Below, in pieces: positions 25,556-34,308 of a stretch of DNA of 64,000 bases. The stretch is taken from positions 124,001-188,000 of the forward strand of contig NZ_JAPOHA010000001.1 in NCBI RefSeq assembly GCF_026672255.1. Direction: 5' to 3'. Under the pieces are notes generated by a model. It worked only from the letters and a program-made list of their open reading frames with translations, did no database searches and was not told where the DNA came from. Origin of the DNA: Caproiciproducens galactitolivorans (GTDB lineage Bacteria > Bacillota > Clostridia > Oscillospirales > Acutalibacteraceae). Each line of letters begins with the position of its first letter. The stretch's first letter is position 1. The position numbers were made by a program, and so were the translations under genes.

Positions 25556-26394
25556 TGCTCATTTTCACCGGCTTCCAAAAAAGGTGTATACATCATAACC
25601 GCGTGGTTTTCGGACAGGTATTCATCCCGAACGATTTCTCCATCCGGACGGATTGTTTTGCGGTACAATGTATTATTGCGCGTGAAGCCTCCCCAGTATT
25701 CGTGCGTGATGTGCTGTTCCTTTTCATACACTTCATAGGTGTAATGCGGCTTTGCGTCCGAACGCCATTCCCCTTCCAGATCGGTATCGGTTACGTTCAG
25801 GCAAAGCTGAAATGAGAAAGGCGTTTCGTTCTTTATCGTCAGGTCTTTATAATTGTAAAAACAGGTCGCGCCGCTGCCAAAGGGCTGCGTTCGGTTGGAA
25901 TCGGGGAAAACGTCGTAGCTGTGGCGGTATCGTTCCGTAACGGTCAGCCCGGTGTGCAGCGTCATCCAGTAAATTAAGTTGGAAAGCTGGCACAGCCCGC
26001 CGCCGACTCCCTTCTGTACGGTGCCGCAGAACAGGACCATGCCTTCCAGGTACCCTTTGCGGCGCGTCGGCTTTCCGATGGTCCTCCAGTAAGAAAATGT
26101 TTCACCGGGGCGAATCAGAATGCCGTTCAGCTTCTCCACGGCCAGTTTCAGATTCGTAATTTTGTTATATTGCAGCTGCATGTCCAACTCTTTCAGTTTG
26201 CGAAACAGCGGTGTGGAATGGGAAAAACAGAGGTAGGAAAGTTTGCCGCGGCTGAAGGAACGCGCCGGGCGTTCGGTGCCGAAAATCCATTTACAATACC
26301 GTTTGCAAGTAAAATACTGTATTCCGAAAAATAAACGCAGTCTTGTGCGTTTTTGCGGGAATAATTGATTGACGGGTGCATAATTGCGGTTCAT
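25531..26394 (-). CDS. VanW-family protein
   Basis: A 287-residue protein with the VanW core: 'GILIRPGETFSYWRTIGKPT', 'GYLEGMVLFCGTVQKGVGGG' followed by LCQLSNL, and 'HTGLTVTERYRHSYDVFPD'. VanW is an accessory gene in some vancomycin-resistance clusters but is widespread without resistance genes, and its biochemical role is unknown. There is no signal peptide or membrane helix, and the N-terminus is basic. No vanA/B/H/X genes are nearby, so resistance should not be inferred. It has its own promoter (26423-26451). Confidence 0.88.
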   Translation of the reverse strand: MNRNYAPVNQLFPQKRTRLRLFFGIQYFTCKRYCKWIFGTERPARSFSRGKLSYLCFSHSTPLFRKLKELDMQLQYNKITNLKLAVEKLNGILIRPGETFSYWRTIGKPTRRKGYLEGMVLFCGTVQKGVGGGLCQLSNLIYWMTLHTGLTVTERYRHSYDVFPDSNRTQPFGSGATCFYNYKDLTIKNETPFSFQLCLNVTDTDLEGEWRSDAKPHYTYEVYEKEQHITHEYWGGFTRNNTLYRKTIRPDGEIVRDEYLSENHAVMMYTPFLEAGENEQRKAPADE

Positions 26395-26422
26395 ACCCTC
26401 ACCTCACGCAAATTCTAATTCC

Positions 26423-26451
26423 ATTATGCCATAAAAGCACTATTCCCGCAA
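26423..26451 (-). promoter_or_regulatory. Promoter of the vanW-family gene
   Basis: On the minus strand TTGCGG, 17-base spacer, CATAAT, about 30 bases upstream of the coding start. Confidence 0.5.
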
Positions 26452-26534
26452 GCCGGATTTATGTTACAATACATCTGTAAAATCATCACAAGGCTTTCAC
26501 ATTAACGGTTTAAAATAAATAAAAAGCATAAGCG

Positions 26535-26673
26535 CGCACAGATCGGCACCGGCCTCGGCCTCGGCCTTTCCATTGTGAAAGCGATATTGGACATGCACGG
26601 GGGCGCTTACGGCGTACAGAGCGAAGAGGGAAAAGGGAGCGTTTTCTGGTTTGAACTGGATGCCTTGTCCTGA
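26535..26673 (+). pseudogene. Remnant of a histidine kinase C-terminus
   Basis: About 45 codons in one frame encode only the end of a HATPase_c domain: 'GTGLGLGLSIVKAILDMHGG', then a GVQSEEGKGSVFWFEL-type end and a stop at 26671. No start codon, His box, N box or receiver gene is present, and the frame closes with a stop shortly upstream. The G2 box carries an extra Gly-Leu, from a GGCCTC repeat slippage. This is best read as debris of a deleted sensor kinase in the 353-base gap between vanW and the GpsA-like gene. Confidence 0.8.
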
Positions 26674-26716
26674 AAATTTTCCGTTTTCAGAAGGTTTTCC
26701 TTTCAGGGCAAAATTA

Positions 26717-26725
26717 TGGTATACT
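26717..26725 (+). promoter_or_regulatory. Extended -10 promoter of the GpsA-like gene
   Basis: TGG-TATACT forms an extended -10 element 22 bases upstream of the coding start; the -35 is weak. Confidence 0.45.
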
Positions 26726-26747
26726 AAAGGAAAACGGAGGGGATAAC

Positions 26748-27704
26748 ATGAATATATCCGTCATCGGCTGCGGAAGATGGGGCAGCTTTATAGCCTGGTA
26801 TCTTGACCGGTTAAATCATACGATAACGCTTTACGGGCGTGAAAACTCTCAGAAGCTGCAGACGTTCAGAAAGCAGCGCACAAACGGACTGGTAACCTTA
26901 AACGAAGGCATTCAGCTTACCAGTGATTTGAAAAATGCGGTGGAATCGGCGGAAATCCTGGTGGTATCCATCGGAGCGCAGAGCTTTCGCGGGTTCATGC
27001 AGCAGCTGGCCGCGCTGGATTTGGGCGGAAAAACGATTGTGCTGTGCATGAAGGGAATTGAAGCGGACACGGGAAAACGGCTGACGCAGATTGTACAGGA
27101 ATACGCCCCGAAGGTTCCTGTTGCGATTTGGGTAGGGCCGGGCCATGTTCAGAATTTTGTACGCGGAATCCCGAACTGCATGGTGATCGACAGCAGCAGT
27201 ATGGAAATTAAAGAATATCTGGTGAAAGCGTTTTCCAGCGACCTGATTCGCTTTTACTACGGAACGGATCTGATCGGCAACGAAGTCGGTGCCGCCGCGA
27301 AAAACGTAATCGGGATTGCCGGGGGGATGCTGGACGGCCTGAACCGCACGGCGCTGAAGGGCGCTTTAATGTCCCGCGGGACAAGGGAGATTGCGCGGCT
27401 GATTCAGGCGATGGGCGGAAATGAAATTACCGCCTACGGTTTAAGCCATTTGGGCGATTATGAAGCGACCGTATTTTCCGAATACAGCCACAACCGGAAA
27501 TTCGGCGAGCTGTTTGTTAAAGGAGAGAACTATGGCGAGCTGGCGGAGGGCGTTGCAACCACGACCGCCCTTTTGAAACTGGGGCAGGAAACCAAAGTGG
27601 AGCTTCCAATCTGCCGCGCGGTAAATTCCGTCATCAATGAAGGAAAAGAACCGAAAACCGTTCTTTCCGATTTGTTCCTTCGCAGCCTGAAAATGGAGTT
27701 TTAG
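26748..27704 (+). CDS. gpsA: NAD(P)-dependent glycerol-3-phosphate dehydrogenase family protein
   Basis: GpsA reduces dihydroxyacetone phosphate to sn-glycerol-3-phosphate for phospholipid synthesis. The 318-residue protein has the Rossmann start 'ISVIGCGRWGSFIAWYL', where the more usual motif is G-x-G-x-W/G. It also has 'CMKGIEADTGKRLTQI', the catalytic Lys region 'GNEVGAAAKNVIGIAGGMLDG' with Lys near 185, and 'SRGTREIARLIQAMGG'. Length is near normal but similarity to canonical GpsA looks moderate, so it may be a paralogue. A GGAGGGG site precedes the ATG, and a separate mrp promoter follows. Confidence 0.85.
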   Translation: MNISVIGCGRWGSFIAWYLDRLNHTITLYGRENSQKLQTFRKQRTNGLVTLNEGIQLTSDLKNAVESAEILVVSIGAQSFRGFMQQLAALDLGGKTIVLCMKGIEADTGKRLTQIVQEYAPKVPVAIWVGPGHVQNFVRGIPNCMVIDSSSMEIKEYLVKAFSSDLIRFYYGTDLIGNEVGAAAKNVIGIAGGMLDGLNRTALKGALMSRGTREIARLIQAMGGNEITAYGLSHLGDYEATVFSEYSHNRKFGELFVKGENYGELAEGVATTTALLKLGQETKVELPICRAVNSVINEGKEPKTVLSDLFLRSLKMEF

Positions 27705-27728
27705 CTTCCCGCTATCTAAAATATAAAA

Positions 27729-27757
27729 TTGACAAAATCAGTATATCATTTTACAAT
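27729..27757 (+). promoter_or_regulatory. Promoter of the Mrp/Nbp35 gene
   Basis: TTGACA (27729-27734), 17-base spacer, TACAAT (27752-27757). A 7-bp hairpin (27778-27784 with 27792-27798) lies in the short leader before the coding start. Confidence 0.65.
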
Positions 27758-27816
27758 AAGAACTGCTTGATAATGAAGTCCTGCGCGAACCGCAGGACAT
27801 GAAAAAGGATGATTCG

Positions 27817-28650
27817 ATGAGTGAAGAAAATTGCACGCATAACTGTGATTCCTGCGGCGAAAATTGTTCTTCCCGCAAGGTAAACCCCGCCGATTTTATT
27901 GAAAAACCAAACGCAATGAGTAAAATTAAAAAAGTAATCGGCGTAGTCAGCGGAAAAGGCGGCGTTGGAAAGAGTATGGTAACTTCCATGCTTGCTGTTT
28001 TGCTGAACCGCCGCGGAAGCCATACGGCGATTTTAGACGCGGATGTTACCGGCCCGTCTATTCCGAAGGCTTTTGGATTAAAGCAGAAAGCAATGGGCAG
28101 TGAATTCGGCCTGCTGCCGGTGAAGACGAATACGGGAATCGACGTCATGTCCGTAAACCTGCTGCTGGAAGACGAGACCGCCCCGGTCGTCTGGCGCGGC
28201 CCGGTGATTGCCAACACCGTAAAACAGTTCTGGACGGATGTTATTTGGACGGACGTGGATTATCTGTTTGTCGATATGCCCCCGGGAACCGGCGACGTTC
28301 CGCTTACCGTGTTCCAGTCCATTCCGCTGGACGGCATTGTCATCGTAACTTCTCCGCAGGAGCTGGTTTCCATGATCGTTGCCAAAGCGGTGAATATGGC
28401 GAAAATGATGAACGTACCGATTATCGGTATTGTGGAAAACATGAGCTATGTAAAGTGCCCGGACTGCGGAAAAATCATTTCGATTTTCGGCGAAAGCCAT
28501 GTTGAGGAAATCGCGGCAAAATTCGGGCTGAAAGTACTTTGCAGATGTCCGGTTGACCCGGAGCTTGCTAAGAACTGCGACGTGGGTCTTGTCGAACTTG
28601 CCAACGCTCCCTGGCTGGAAGCGGCGGCGGACGCTGTGGAAAAACAATAA
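27817..28650 (+). CDS. Mrp/Nbp35-family Fe-S carrier ATPase
   Basis: ApbC/Nbp35 proteins bind and deliver Fe-S clusters. The likely start at 27817 (AAGGATG upstream) gives 277 residues. The N-terminus has a four-Cys motif ('CTHNCDSCGENC') like that of Nbp35. A MinD-type deviant Walker A 'GKGGVGKSM', Walker B 'DYLFVDMPPGTGD', and the cluster-binding C-x2-C in 'YVKCPDCGKI' follow. An in-frame ATG six codons earlier has no better ribosome site. It is a single-gene transcript. Its Fe-S role complements the Rrf2 proteins nearby, though no link is shown. Confidence 0.93.
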   Translation: MSEENCTHNCDSCGENCSSRKVNPADFIEKPNAMSKIKKVIGVVSGKGGVGKSMVTSMLAVLLNRRGSHTAILDADVTGPSIPKAFGLKQKAMGSEFGLLPVKTNTGIDVMSVNLLLEDETAPVVWRGPVIANTVKQFWTDVIWTDVDYLFVDMPPGTGDVPLTVFQSIPLDGIVIVTSPQELVSMIVAKAVNMAKMMNVPIIGIVENMSYVKCPDCGKIISIFGESHVEEIAAKFGLKVLCRCPVDPELAKNCDVGLVELANAPWLEAAADAVEKQ

Positions 28651-28669
28651 ATAAAAAATCAAAGGTAAG

Positions 28670-28706
28670 GGCTGTCTGATCGAAAGAATCGGGCAGCTCT
28701 GTTTTT
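28670..28706 (+). terminator. Terminator after the Mrp/Nbp35 gene
   Basis: GGCTGTCTGAT pairs with ATCGGGCAGC (small mismatches), followed by TCTGTTTTT. The rest of the 267-base gap to the ABC exporter holds a small hairpin (28808-28813 with 28824-28829) and no clear promoter. Confidence 0.7.
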
Positions 28707-28917
28707 GTGCACGCTTTTTAAAATTTCTATGTATGAGCTGGGGGGAGTGTACGGTTGAAAGAATGAAATAGTCTTTTGAAAGGCCGCAGGGAATAGGCTG
28801 TGCCTTTTGGTGCCATGGAAGTAGCACCACTTGTCGGTGAGTATCCATTATTCTTTGTTCATAAACCGGCAGGAAATGGAAATGATAGGGACAGCGATTT
28901 TGGAAAGGAAAAACAAT

Positions 28918-31140
28918 ATGGCAAAACTGGCAAGCTATTTAAAACCCTATACGGCATCCCTTCTGCTGTCCGTCTTTCTGCTTTTCGGGCAGGCGGTCAG
29001 CGACCTGAATCTGCCGAACTACATGTCGAAAATTGTAAACGTTGGCATACAGCAGGGCGGTATTCAACAATCCGCGCCCGAGGCAATCAGCGCAAAGGGC
29101 TTTTCCTTTATGCGGATTTTTATGACGGATTCGGAAAAGCAGGTAATGGAAAACGGTTATAAGAGGATTCCGACAAAGGGTTCCGGAGCGGAGAAGGAAG
29201 AATATCTCAAAAAATATCCTCTCCTGAAAACGGAGGATATTTATGTCCGGTCTAGCTCCGACCCGCAGTTGGACCGGATATTCGGCGAATCCGCCTGGAC
29301 TTTTCTCAATACCATGAAAAGCATAGCCAAACAGTCGGGGAAATCCTTCTCGGCGGGGAAGACGGACGTTACAAAAATTGATCTGTCCGGGCTCTATGCG
29401 CTTGAGCCGGTGTTCAGCCGTTTGCCTTCGGGTACGATTGCGGATGCGCGCGCGCAGGCGCTGAAAAATCCGGAAGCGACGCTCCTGCAAAGCGGGGCGG
29501 CGTTCAGCCGGAGCTTTTACCGGGAGCTGGGGGTGAATACAGGAGCAATCCAAAATCATTATATTTTGCGGACGGGGGCGGTCATGCTGCTGATTGCGCT
29601 TGCGGGCGGAATCGCTACCGTTCTGGTCGGCTATTTTTCCGCAAAAATCAGCGCCGGGGTTGCCCGGGATCTCCGCCGTGCTGTATTTAATAAGGTTGAG
29701 AGCTTTTCAAACGGCGAGTTTGACAAGTTTTCCACGGCATCTTTAATTACGCGAACAACAAACGATGTCATGCAGGTACAGATGCTTCTGATGATGGGCG
29801 TAAGGATTTTTTGTTATGCTCCGATTCTGGGGATCGGCGGTGTCTTTATGGCGCTGCGTAAATCCGTATCCATGAGCTGGATTATTGCTTTGGCCTGTGT
29901 CATCCTGACCGGCATGATTTTCGTGGTATATTCCGTTGCCATGCCGAAATTCCGAATCATGCAGCAATTGATCGACCGGCTGAATTTAATTACGCGTGAG
30001 AACCTGAACGGTCTGATGGTTATCCGCGCGTTTGGAACACAGAAATTTGAAGAAGACCGTTTTGACATTTCAAACCGCGATCTTACAAATAATTCCCTGT
30101 TTGTGAACCGCGTCATGGTGTTTCTGATGCCGGCCATGATGCTGCTGATGAATGCGGTTACTTTGCTGATCGTATGGGTCGGCGCCCGGCAGATTGCGGA
30201 TTCCGCTATGCAGGTCGGCGATATGATGGCGTTCATGCAGTATGCAATGCAGATTATTATGAGCTTCTTAATGATCTCCATTCTGTTCATTCTGGTGCCG
30301 CGCGCGGCAGTTTCGGGCCGGCGCATAGCAGAAGTCCTCGGCGTGGAGCCGTCTATTCAGGACCCGCCGCGGGCGGAAGAATTCCGTTCGGATAAAATCG
30401 GGACGGTGGAATTCCGAGATGTATCCTTCCGCTACGGCGGAGCGGGCGAGAACGCGCTGGAAGGAATTAACTTTACCGCTTTTCCGGGGCGCACAACGGC
30501 GTTTATCGGTTCAACCGGTTCGGGGAAGACAACGCTGATCAATTTAATCCCGCGCTTCTACGACGCGACTGGGGGGGAAGTGCTGGTTAATGGCGTGAAT
30601 GTAAAAAATGTTAAGCAGCACGACCTGCGGGAACAAATCGGGTATGTTCCGCAGAAGGGATACCTGCTGTCCGGTACGATTGCTTCCAATCTGCGCTACG
30701 GCGACCGGAATGCGGATGAAAGCAAACTGAAAGAGGCCGCTACGGTTGCGCAGGCGATCGGCTTTATCGACGAAAATCCGGAAGGCTTTGAATCGGAAAT
30801 TGCACAGGCTGGTTCCAATGTGTCCGGCGGGCAGAAGCAGCGGCTTTCCATTGCCCGTGCGTTGGTGAAAAAGCCTCCGATTTATATTTTTGACGACAGC
30901 TTTTCCGCTCTGGACTTTAAAACGGACGCGGCGCTCAGGCGGGCGCTGAAGGATTATACGGGGGACAGTACGGTTCTGATTGTGGCGCAGCGCGTCGGCA
31001 CGATTATGGACGCGGATCAGATCCTTGTGCTTGACGAGGGGAAGATTGTCGGCAGGGGTACCCATAAGGAATTGCTGCATACGTGCCGGACGTATTATGA
31101 AATCGCTTCGTCCCAGTTTTCAAAGGAGGAACTCGCATGA
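28918..31140 (+). CDS. ABC exporter half-transporter with degenerate ATPase site
   Basis: A 740-residue type IV ABC exporter: N-terminal membrane domain, C-terminal ATPase. About 150 residues, predicted outside the membrane, are inserted between the first two helices (about 40-190). Walker A 'GSTGSGKTT' and signature 'VSGGQKQRLS' are canonical. The Walker B catalytic Glu is replaced by Asp ('IYIFDDSFSALD') and the H-loop His by Gln ('IVAQR'). This is the pattern of the non-catalytic half in heterodimers such as BmrC/BmrD and LmrC/LmrD. The ATG at 28918 has GGAAAGG upstream; the earlier TTG at 28831 is less likely. The stop overlaps the partner gene. Confidence 0.93.
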   Translation: MAKLASYLKPYTASLLLSVFLLFGQAVSDLNLPNYMSKIVNVGIQQGGIQQSAPEAISAKGFSFMRIFMTDSEKQVMENGYKRIPTKGSGAEKEEYLKKYPLLKTEDIYVRSSSDPQLDRIFGESAWTFLNTMKSIAKQSGKSFSAGKTDVTKIDLSGLYALEPVFSRLPSGTIADARAQALKNPEATLLQSGAAFSRSFYRELGVNTGAIQNHYILRTGAVMLLIALAGGIATVLVGYFSAKISAGVARDLRRAVFNKVESFSNGEFDKFSTASLITRTTNDVMQVQMLLMMGVRIFCYAPILGIGGVFMALRKSVSMSWIIALACVILTGMIFVVYSVAMPKFRIMQQLIDRLNLITRENLNGLMVIRAFGTQKFEEDRFDISNRDLTNNSLFVNRVMVFLMPAMMLLMNAVTLLIVWVGARQIADSAMQVGDMMAFMQYAMQIIMSFLMISILFILVPRAAVSGRRIAEVLGVEPSIQDPPRAEEFRSDKIGTVEFRDVSFRYGGAGENALEGINFTAFPGRTTAFIGSTGSGKTTLINLIPRFYDATGGEVLVNGVNVKNVKQHDLREQIGYVPQKGYLLSGTIASNLRYGDRNADESKLKEAATVAQAIGFIDENPEGFESEIAQAGSNVSGGQKQRLSIARALVKKPPIYIFDDSFSALDFKTDAALRRALKDYTGDSTVLIVAQRVGTIMDADQILVLDEGKIVGRGTHKELLHTCRTYYEIASSQFSKEELA

Positions 31141-33014
31141 GCAGACCTTCCGCAAAGCCAACGCGCCAACCGGGGCACGGCCCCGGCGCAATGATGCCGA
31201 AAGGGGAGAAAGCCAAAGATTTCAAGGGCACTTTCCGAAAACTGCTCCGTTATCTGGGCAAATATCGCTTTTCCCTGCTGATCGTCATCCTCCTTGCGAT
31301 TGCTTCCACCGTATTTTCCATCCTTGGCCCGAAAATACTCGGCGAGGCCACCAATGCGATCTTTACGGGGATTATGAATCGGATCACCGGAGCGGGCGCG
31401 GGAATCGATTTTCAATATATCCTGAACATTATGCTTTGGCTTGTCGGTCTTTACCTGATCAGCGCCATTTTTTCCATTATACAGGGGTATGTTATGACCG
31501 GCGTCTCCATGAAAATCACCTATAACATGCGCCGCGAAATTGCCGCGAAGATACAGAAGCTTCCTTTGAGCTTTTTTGATACCACCAGCAACGGCGAGGT
31601 GCTGTCGCTGATGACCAACGACGTGGATGTGATCAGCCAAAGCCTGAACCAGAGCGTAACGCAGATTGTAACTTCCATCACGACGATCATCGGTATTTTC
31701 GTCATGATGCTGTCCATCAGCTGGCAGATGACGCTGGTTGCTCTGTGCGTGGTACCTTTATCCGCTCTGTTCGTCATTCTAATCGTCGCAAGGTCGCAGA
31801 AATATTTTCTCGCCCAGCAGACGTATCTCGGGCATGTAAACGGCCATGTTGAAGAAATGTATGCAAGCCATATCGTTGTGAAAGCGTTTAACAGCGAGGA
31901 GGAATCCGTAAAAATGTTTGACAGCTATAACGATACGCTCTATTCGTCCGCGTGGAAAAGCCAGTTCCTGTCGGGCATGATGATGCCGGTGATGAGCTTT
32001 ATCGGCAACCTCGGATATGTTGCGGTTTGCATTCTGGGAGGATATCTTGCCGTAAACGGAAGGGTGACGGTTGGGGATATTCAGGCTTTTATTCAATATG
32101 TCCGTCAGTTTAACCAGCCGATTACGCAGGTAGCGAACATTTCCAATGTATTGCAGCAGACCGCGGCGGCGGCCGAGCGCGTATTTGCATTTTTGAATCA
32201 GGAGGAGGAAACTGCCGAAAGCGCGGAGCCGGTACGCCTGAAATCGAAAGACCGGGAAGACGGGCTTCAAATCCAGGGTTTCGTGGAATTTTCGCACGTT
32301 CATTTCGGCTATACTCCGGATAAAACGATTATCAACGATTTTTCCGCGAAAGTGGAGCCGGGCCAGAAGATCGCCATCGTCGGCCCTACCGGCGCCGGAA
32401 AAACAACGATGGTCAAACTTTTAATGCGTTTCTATGATGTGACCGGCGGGGCAATCTTAATTGACGGCCATGATATCCGCGACTTTTCGCGGGACGGGCT
32501 TCGCTCGCTTTTCGGGATGGTTTTGCAGGACACATGGCTTTATAACGCCAGTATATATGACAATATCCGTTACGGACGGCTGGATGCCGCCGAAGGAGAA
32601 GTGTTCGCCGCCGCGAAAGCGGCGCAGGTAGATCATTTTGTGCGCACACTCCCGGACGGTTACAACATGATTTTAAACGAAGAAATCAGCAATGTTTCGC
32701 AGGGGCAGAAGCAGCTTCTGACGATCGCCCGCGCGATTCTTGCGGACCCGCAGATTCTGATTCTGGACGAAGCAACCAGCAGCGTGGACACCCGCACGGA
32801 AATCCTGATTCAGAAGGCAATGGATAACCTGATGAAAGGCCGTACCAGTTTTGTCATTGCGCACCGTCTCTCCACGATTCGGAACGCGGATTTAATTCTC
32901 GTAATGAAGGACGGCGATATTGTGGAACAGGGAAAGCATGATGAACTGATGCAAAAAAACGGTTTCTACGCCGGCCTGTACAATAGCCAGTTCGATACGG
33001 CGGAGGATTCGTAA
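31137..33014 (+). CDS. ABC exporter half-transporter, catalytic partner
   Basis: A 625-residue membrane-plus-ATPase half-transporter that starts within the stop of the previous gene (ATGA overlap), so the two are translationally coupled. It has Walker A 'GPTGAGKTT', Walker B with the catalytic Glu ('ILILDEATSSVD') and an intact H-loop ('VIAHRLSTI'). Its signature is altered ('NVSQGQKQLL'). Together with the partner's normal signature this gives one functional and one degenerate nucleotide site, the hallmark of heterodimeric multidrug exporters. A Pro/Gly-rich basic N-terminus precedes the first helix. The substrate is unknown. Confidence 0.95.
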   Translation: MSRPSAKPTRQPGHGPGAMMPKGEKAKDFKGTFRKLLRYLGKYRFSLLIVILLAIASTVFSILGPKILGEATNAIFTGIMNRITGAGAGIDFQYILNIMLWLVGLYLISAIFSIIQGYVMTGVSMKITYNMRREIAAKIQKLPLSFFDTTSNGEVLSLMTNDVDVISQSLNQSVTQIVTSITTIIGIFVMMLSISWQMTLVALCVVPLSALFVILIVARSQKYFLAQQTYLGHVNGHVEEMYASHIVVKAFNSEEESVKMFDSYNDTLYSSAWKSQFLSGMMMPVMSFIGNLGYVAVCILGGYLAVNGRVTVGDIQAFIQYVRQFNQPITQVANISNVLQQTAAAAERVFAFLNQEEETAESAEPVRLKSKDREDGLQIQGFVEFSHVHFGYTPDKTIINDFSAKVEPGQKIAIVGPTGAGKTTMVKLLMRFYDVTGGAILIDGHDIRDFSRDGLRSLFGMVLQDTWLYNASIYDNIRYGRLDAAEGEVFAAAKAAQVDHFVRTLPDGYNMILNEEISNVSQGQKQLLTIARAILADPQILILDEATSSVDTRTEILIQKAMDNLMKGRTSFVIAHRLSTIRNADLILVMKDGDIVEQGKHDELMQKNGFYAGLYNSQFDTAEDS

Positions 33015-33019
33015 AGAAA

Positions 33020-33050
33020 AAGGAACCGCGGAAATCGCGGTTCCTTAACA
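33020..33050 (+). terminator. Terminator of the ABC exporter operon
   Basis: An 11-bp perfect stem (33020-33030 with 33036-33046, 5-base loop) directly after the stop. The T-tract is short (TTAACAT), so its strength is uncertain. Confidence 0.65.
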
Positions 33051-33137
33051 TATATAAGGGTATAACGGATAGATTGCTAAATCGAGATAAAATGAAAAAG
33101 AAGCGCTTCGATTTGGAAGCACTCCCGAATGAATCGT

Positions 33138-34127
33138 TTATAATAACCGGAAAAGGAAGGTAAAGGCCGCGCCGAGCAGCATCGTTGCGGGAATCGTAAT
33201 AAACCAGGTAATGATGATATCCTTGGCCGTTGACCATCGTACAGCGGAAAAGCGCTTGGAGGAGCCAACGCCCATGATGGACGAGGAAATGACGTGGGTT
33301 GTGCTTACCGGGGCGCCTAAAGCCGTCATAACCTGAATGACCGCCGCCGCCGAAGTTTCGGCTGCAAAGCCTTCAACAGGCTGGAGTTTAATCATATTCA
33401 TGCCGACGGTTTTAATAATCCGCCATCCGCCGAGCGATGTTCCAAGCGCCATTGATAAGGCGCAGATCAGTTTAACCGCAAGAGGAACGCCGTCGCTTGC
33501 CTTAATAAAACCTCCGCTGACCAGCGCCAGCGTAATAATGCCCATCGTTTTCTGCGCGTCGTTGCTTCCGTGCGAAAATGCCATCAATGCCGCGGAACCA
33601 ATCTGTAATTTCGAAAACCACTTATCAACGAAACGCTGGGAGGAGGTCTTTAAAAGAAAATATAAGAATTTCATGACAAAATAACCGATTACAAAGCCAA
33701 TAACAGGGGATGTAAAGAGAGGAATAATCACTTTGTCCAGAATATTCGTCCAGTTAGCGACCCGGAGATCACCGGACACCACGATGGCGGAACCGATTAG
33801 GCTGCCGATCAGCGCATGGGATGAGCTGCTTGGCAGCGCAATATACCATGTAATCAGGTTCCAGACGATTGCGCCGCACAGGGCGGAAGCGATAACGAAC
33901 TGTTCCAAATGCCCGTTTATAATACCGGATGCGATTGTATTTGCAACGTTTACGCTGACCAGCGCGCCAAGGAAATTCAGCGAAGCCGACATCAAGGTTG
34001 CGGCCCGCAGGCTCAAAACCCGCGTGGAAACGGATGTCGCAATGGAGTTCGCGGTATCGTGAAAACCGTTGATAAAGTCAAAGATAATTGCGAGGAGTAT
34101 TACAAGAACGAGTGTTATGTTAATCAT
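33138..34127 (-). CDS. pit: Low-affinity inorganic phosphate transporter (PiT family)
   Basis: PiT proteins import metal-phosphate by H+ or Na+ symport. The 329-residue membrane protein shows the two PiT signatures: 'IFDFINGFHDTANSIAT' near the N-terminus and 'AFSHGSNDAQKTMGII' in the middle. The last third includes 'GWRIIKTVGMNMIKL' and 'STTHVISSSIMGVG'. The ATG at 34127 has an AAGGGAT site; the TTG six codons upstream does not. It has a consensus promoter (34192-34220). No PhoU-like Pit accessory gene is adjacent, unlike many Firmicutes. Confidence 0.94.
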   Translation of the reverse strand: MINITLVLVILLAIIFDFINGFHDTANSIATSVSTRVLSLRAATLMSASLNFLGALVSVNVANTIASGIINGHLEQFVIASALCGAIVWNLITWYIALPSSSSHALIGSLIGSAIVVSGDLRVANWTNILDKVIIPLFTSPVIGFVIGYFVMKFLYFLLKTSSQRFVDKWFSKLQIGSAALMAFSHGSNDAQKTMGIITLALVSGGFIKASDGVPLAVKLICALSMALGTSLGGWRIIKTVGMNMIKLQPVEGFAAETSAAAVIQVMTALGAPVSTTHVISSSIMGVGSSKRFSAVRWSTAKDIIITWFITIPATMLLGAAFTFLFRLL

Positions 34128-34191
34128 TTGGAACGATCCCTTCAAAACTACATAAAATCAGAACTTCGACAAATACAGACGCCGAAATATA

Positions 34192-34220
34192 AGTATATTT
34201 TTTTTGTATGCATATGTCAA
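34192..34220 (-). promoter_or_regulatory. Promoter of the PiT gene
   Basis: On the minus strand TTGACA, 17-base spacer, TATACT; a near-consensus housekeeping promoter. Confidence 0.75.
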
Positions 34221-34260
34221 TGGACTTACCGAATAATCCCCTTTTCTATTCCGGCAGAAT

Positions 34261-34302
34261 AAAGGAACCGCAGAGTATCCTTACCCCTGCGGTTCCTTTT
34301 TT
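34261..34302. terminator. Terminator after sigK
   Basis: A 13-bp perfect stem (34261-34273 with 34287-34299) lies just after the sigK stop. The plus strand carries a TTTTTT run; on the minus strand the end of the stem plus TATT gives a weaker tract. Confidence 0.75.
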
Positions 34303-34308
34303 ATGTAT

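Noticed and set aside
25531-26394. Vancomycin resistance locus around the VanW-family gene
   Set aside because: No vanA/B-type ligase, vanH, vanX or intact sensor kinase is nearby; VanW proteins are widespread without resistance.
28831-28917. 29-residue N-terminal extension of the first ABC exporter half from a TTG
   Set aside because: Rare start codon without a site; the ATG at 28918 has GGAAAGG upstream and gives the usual N-terminus.
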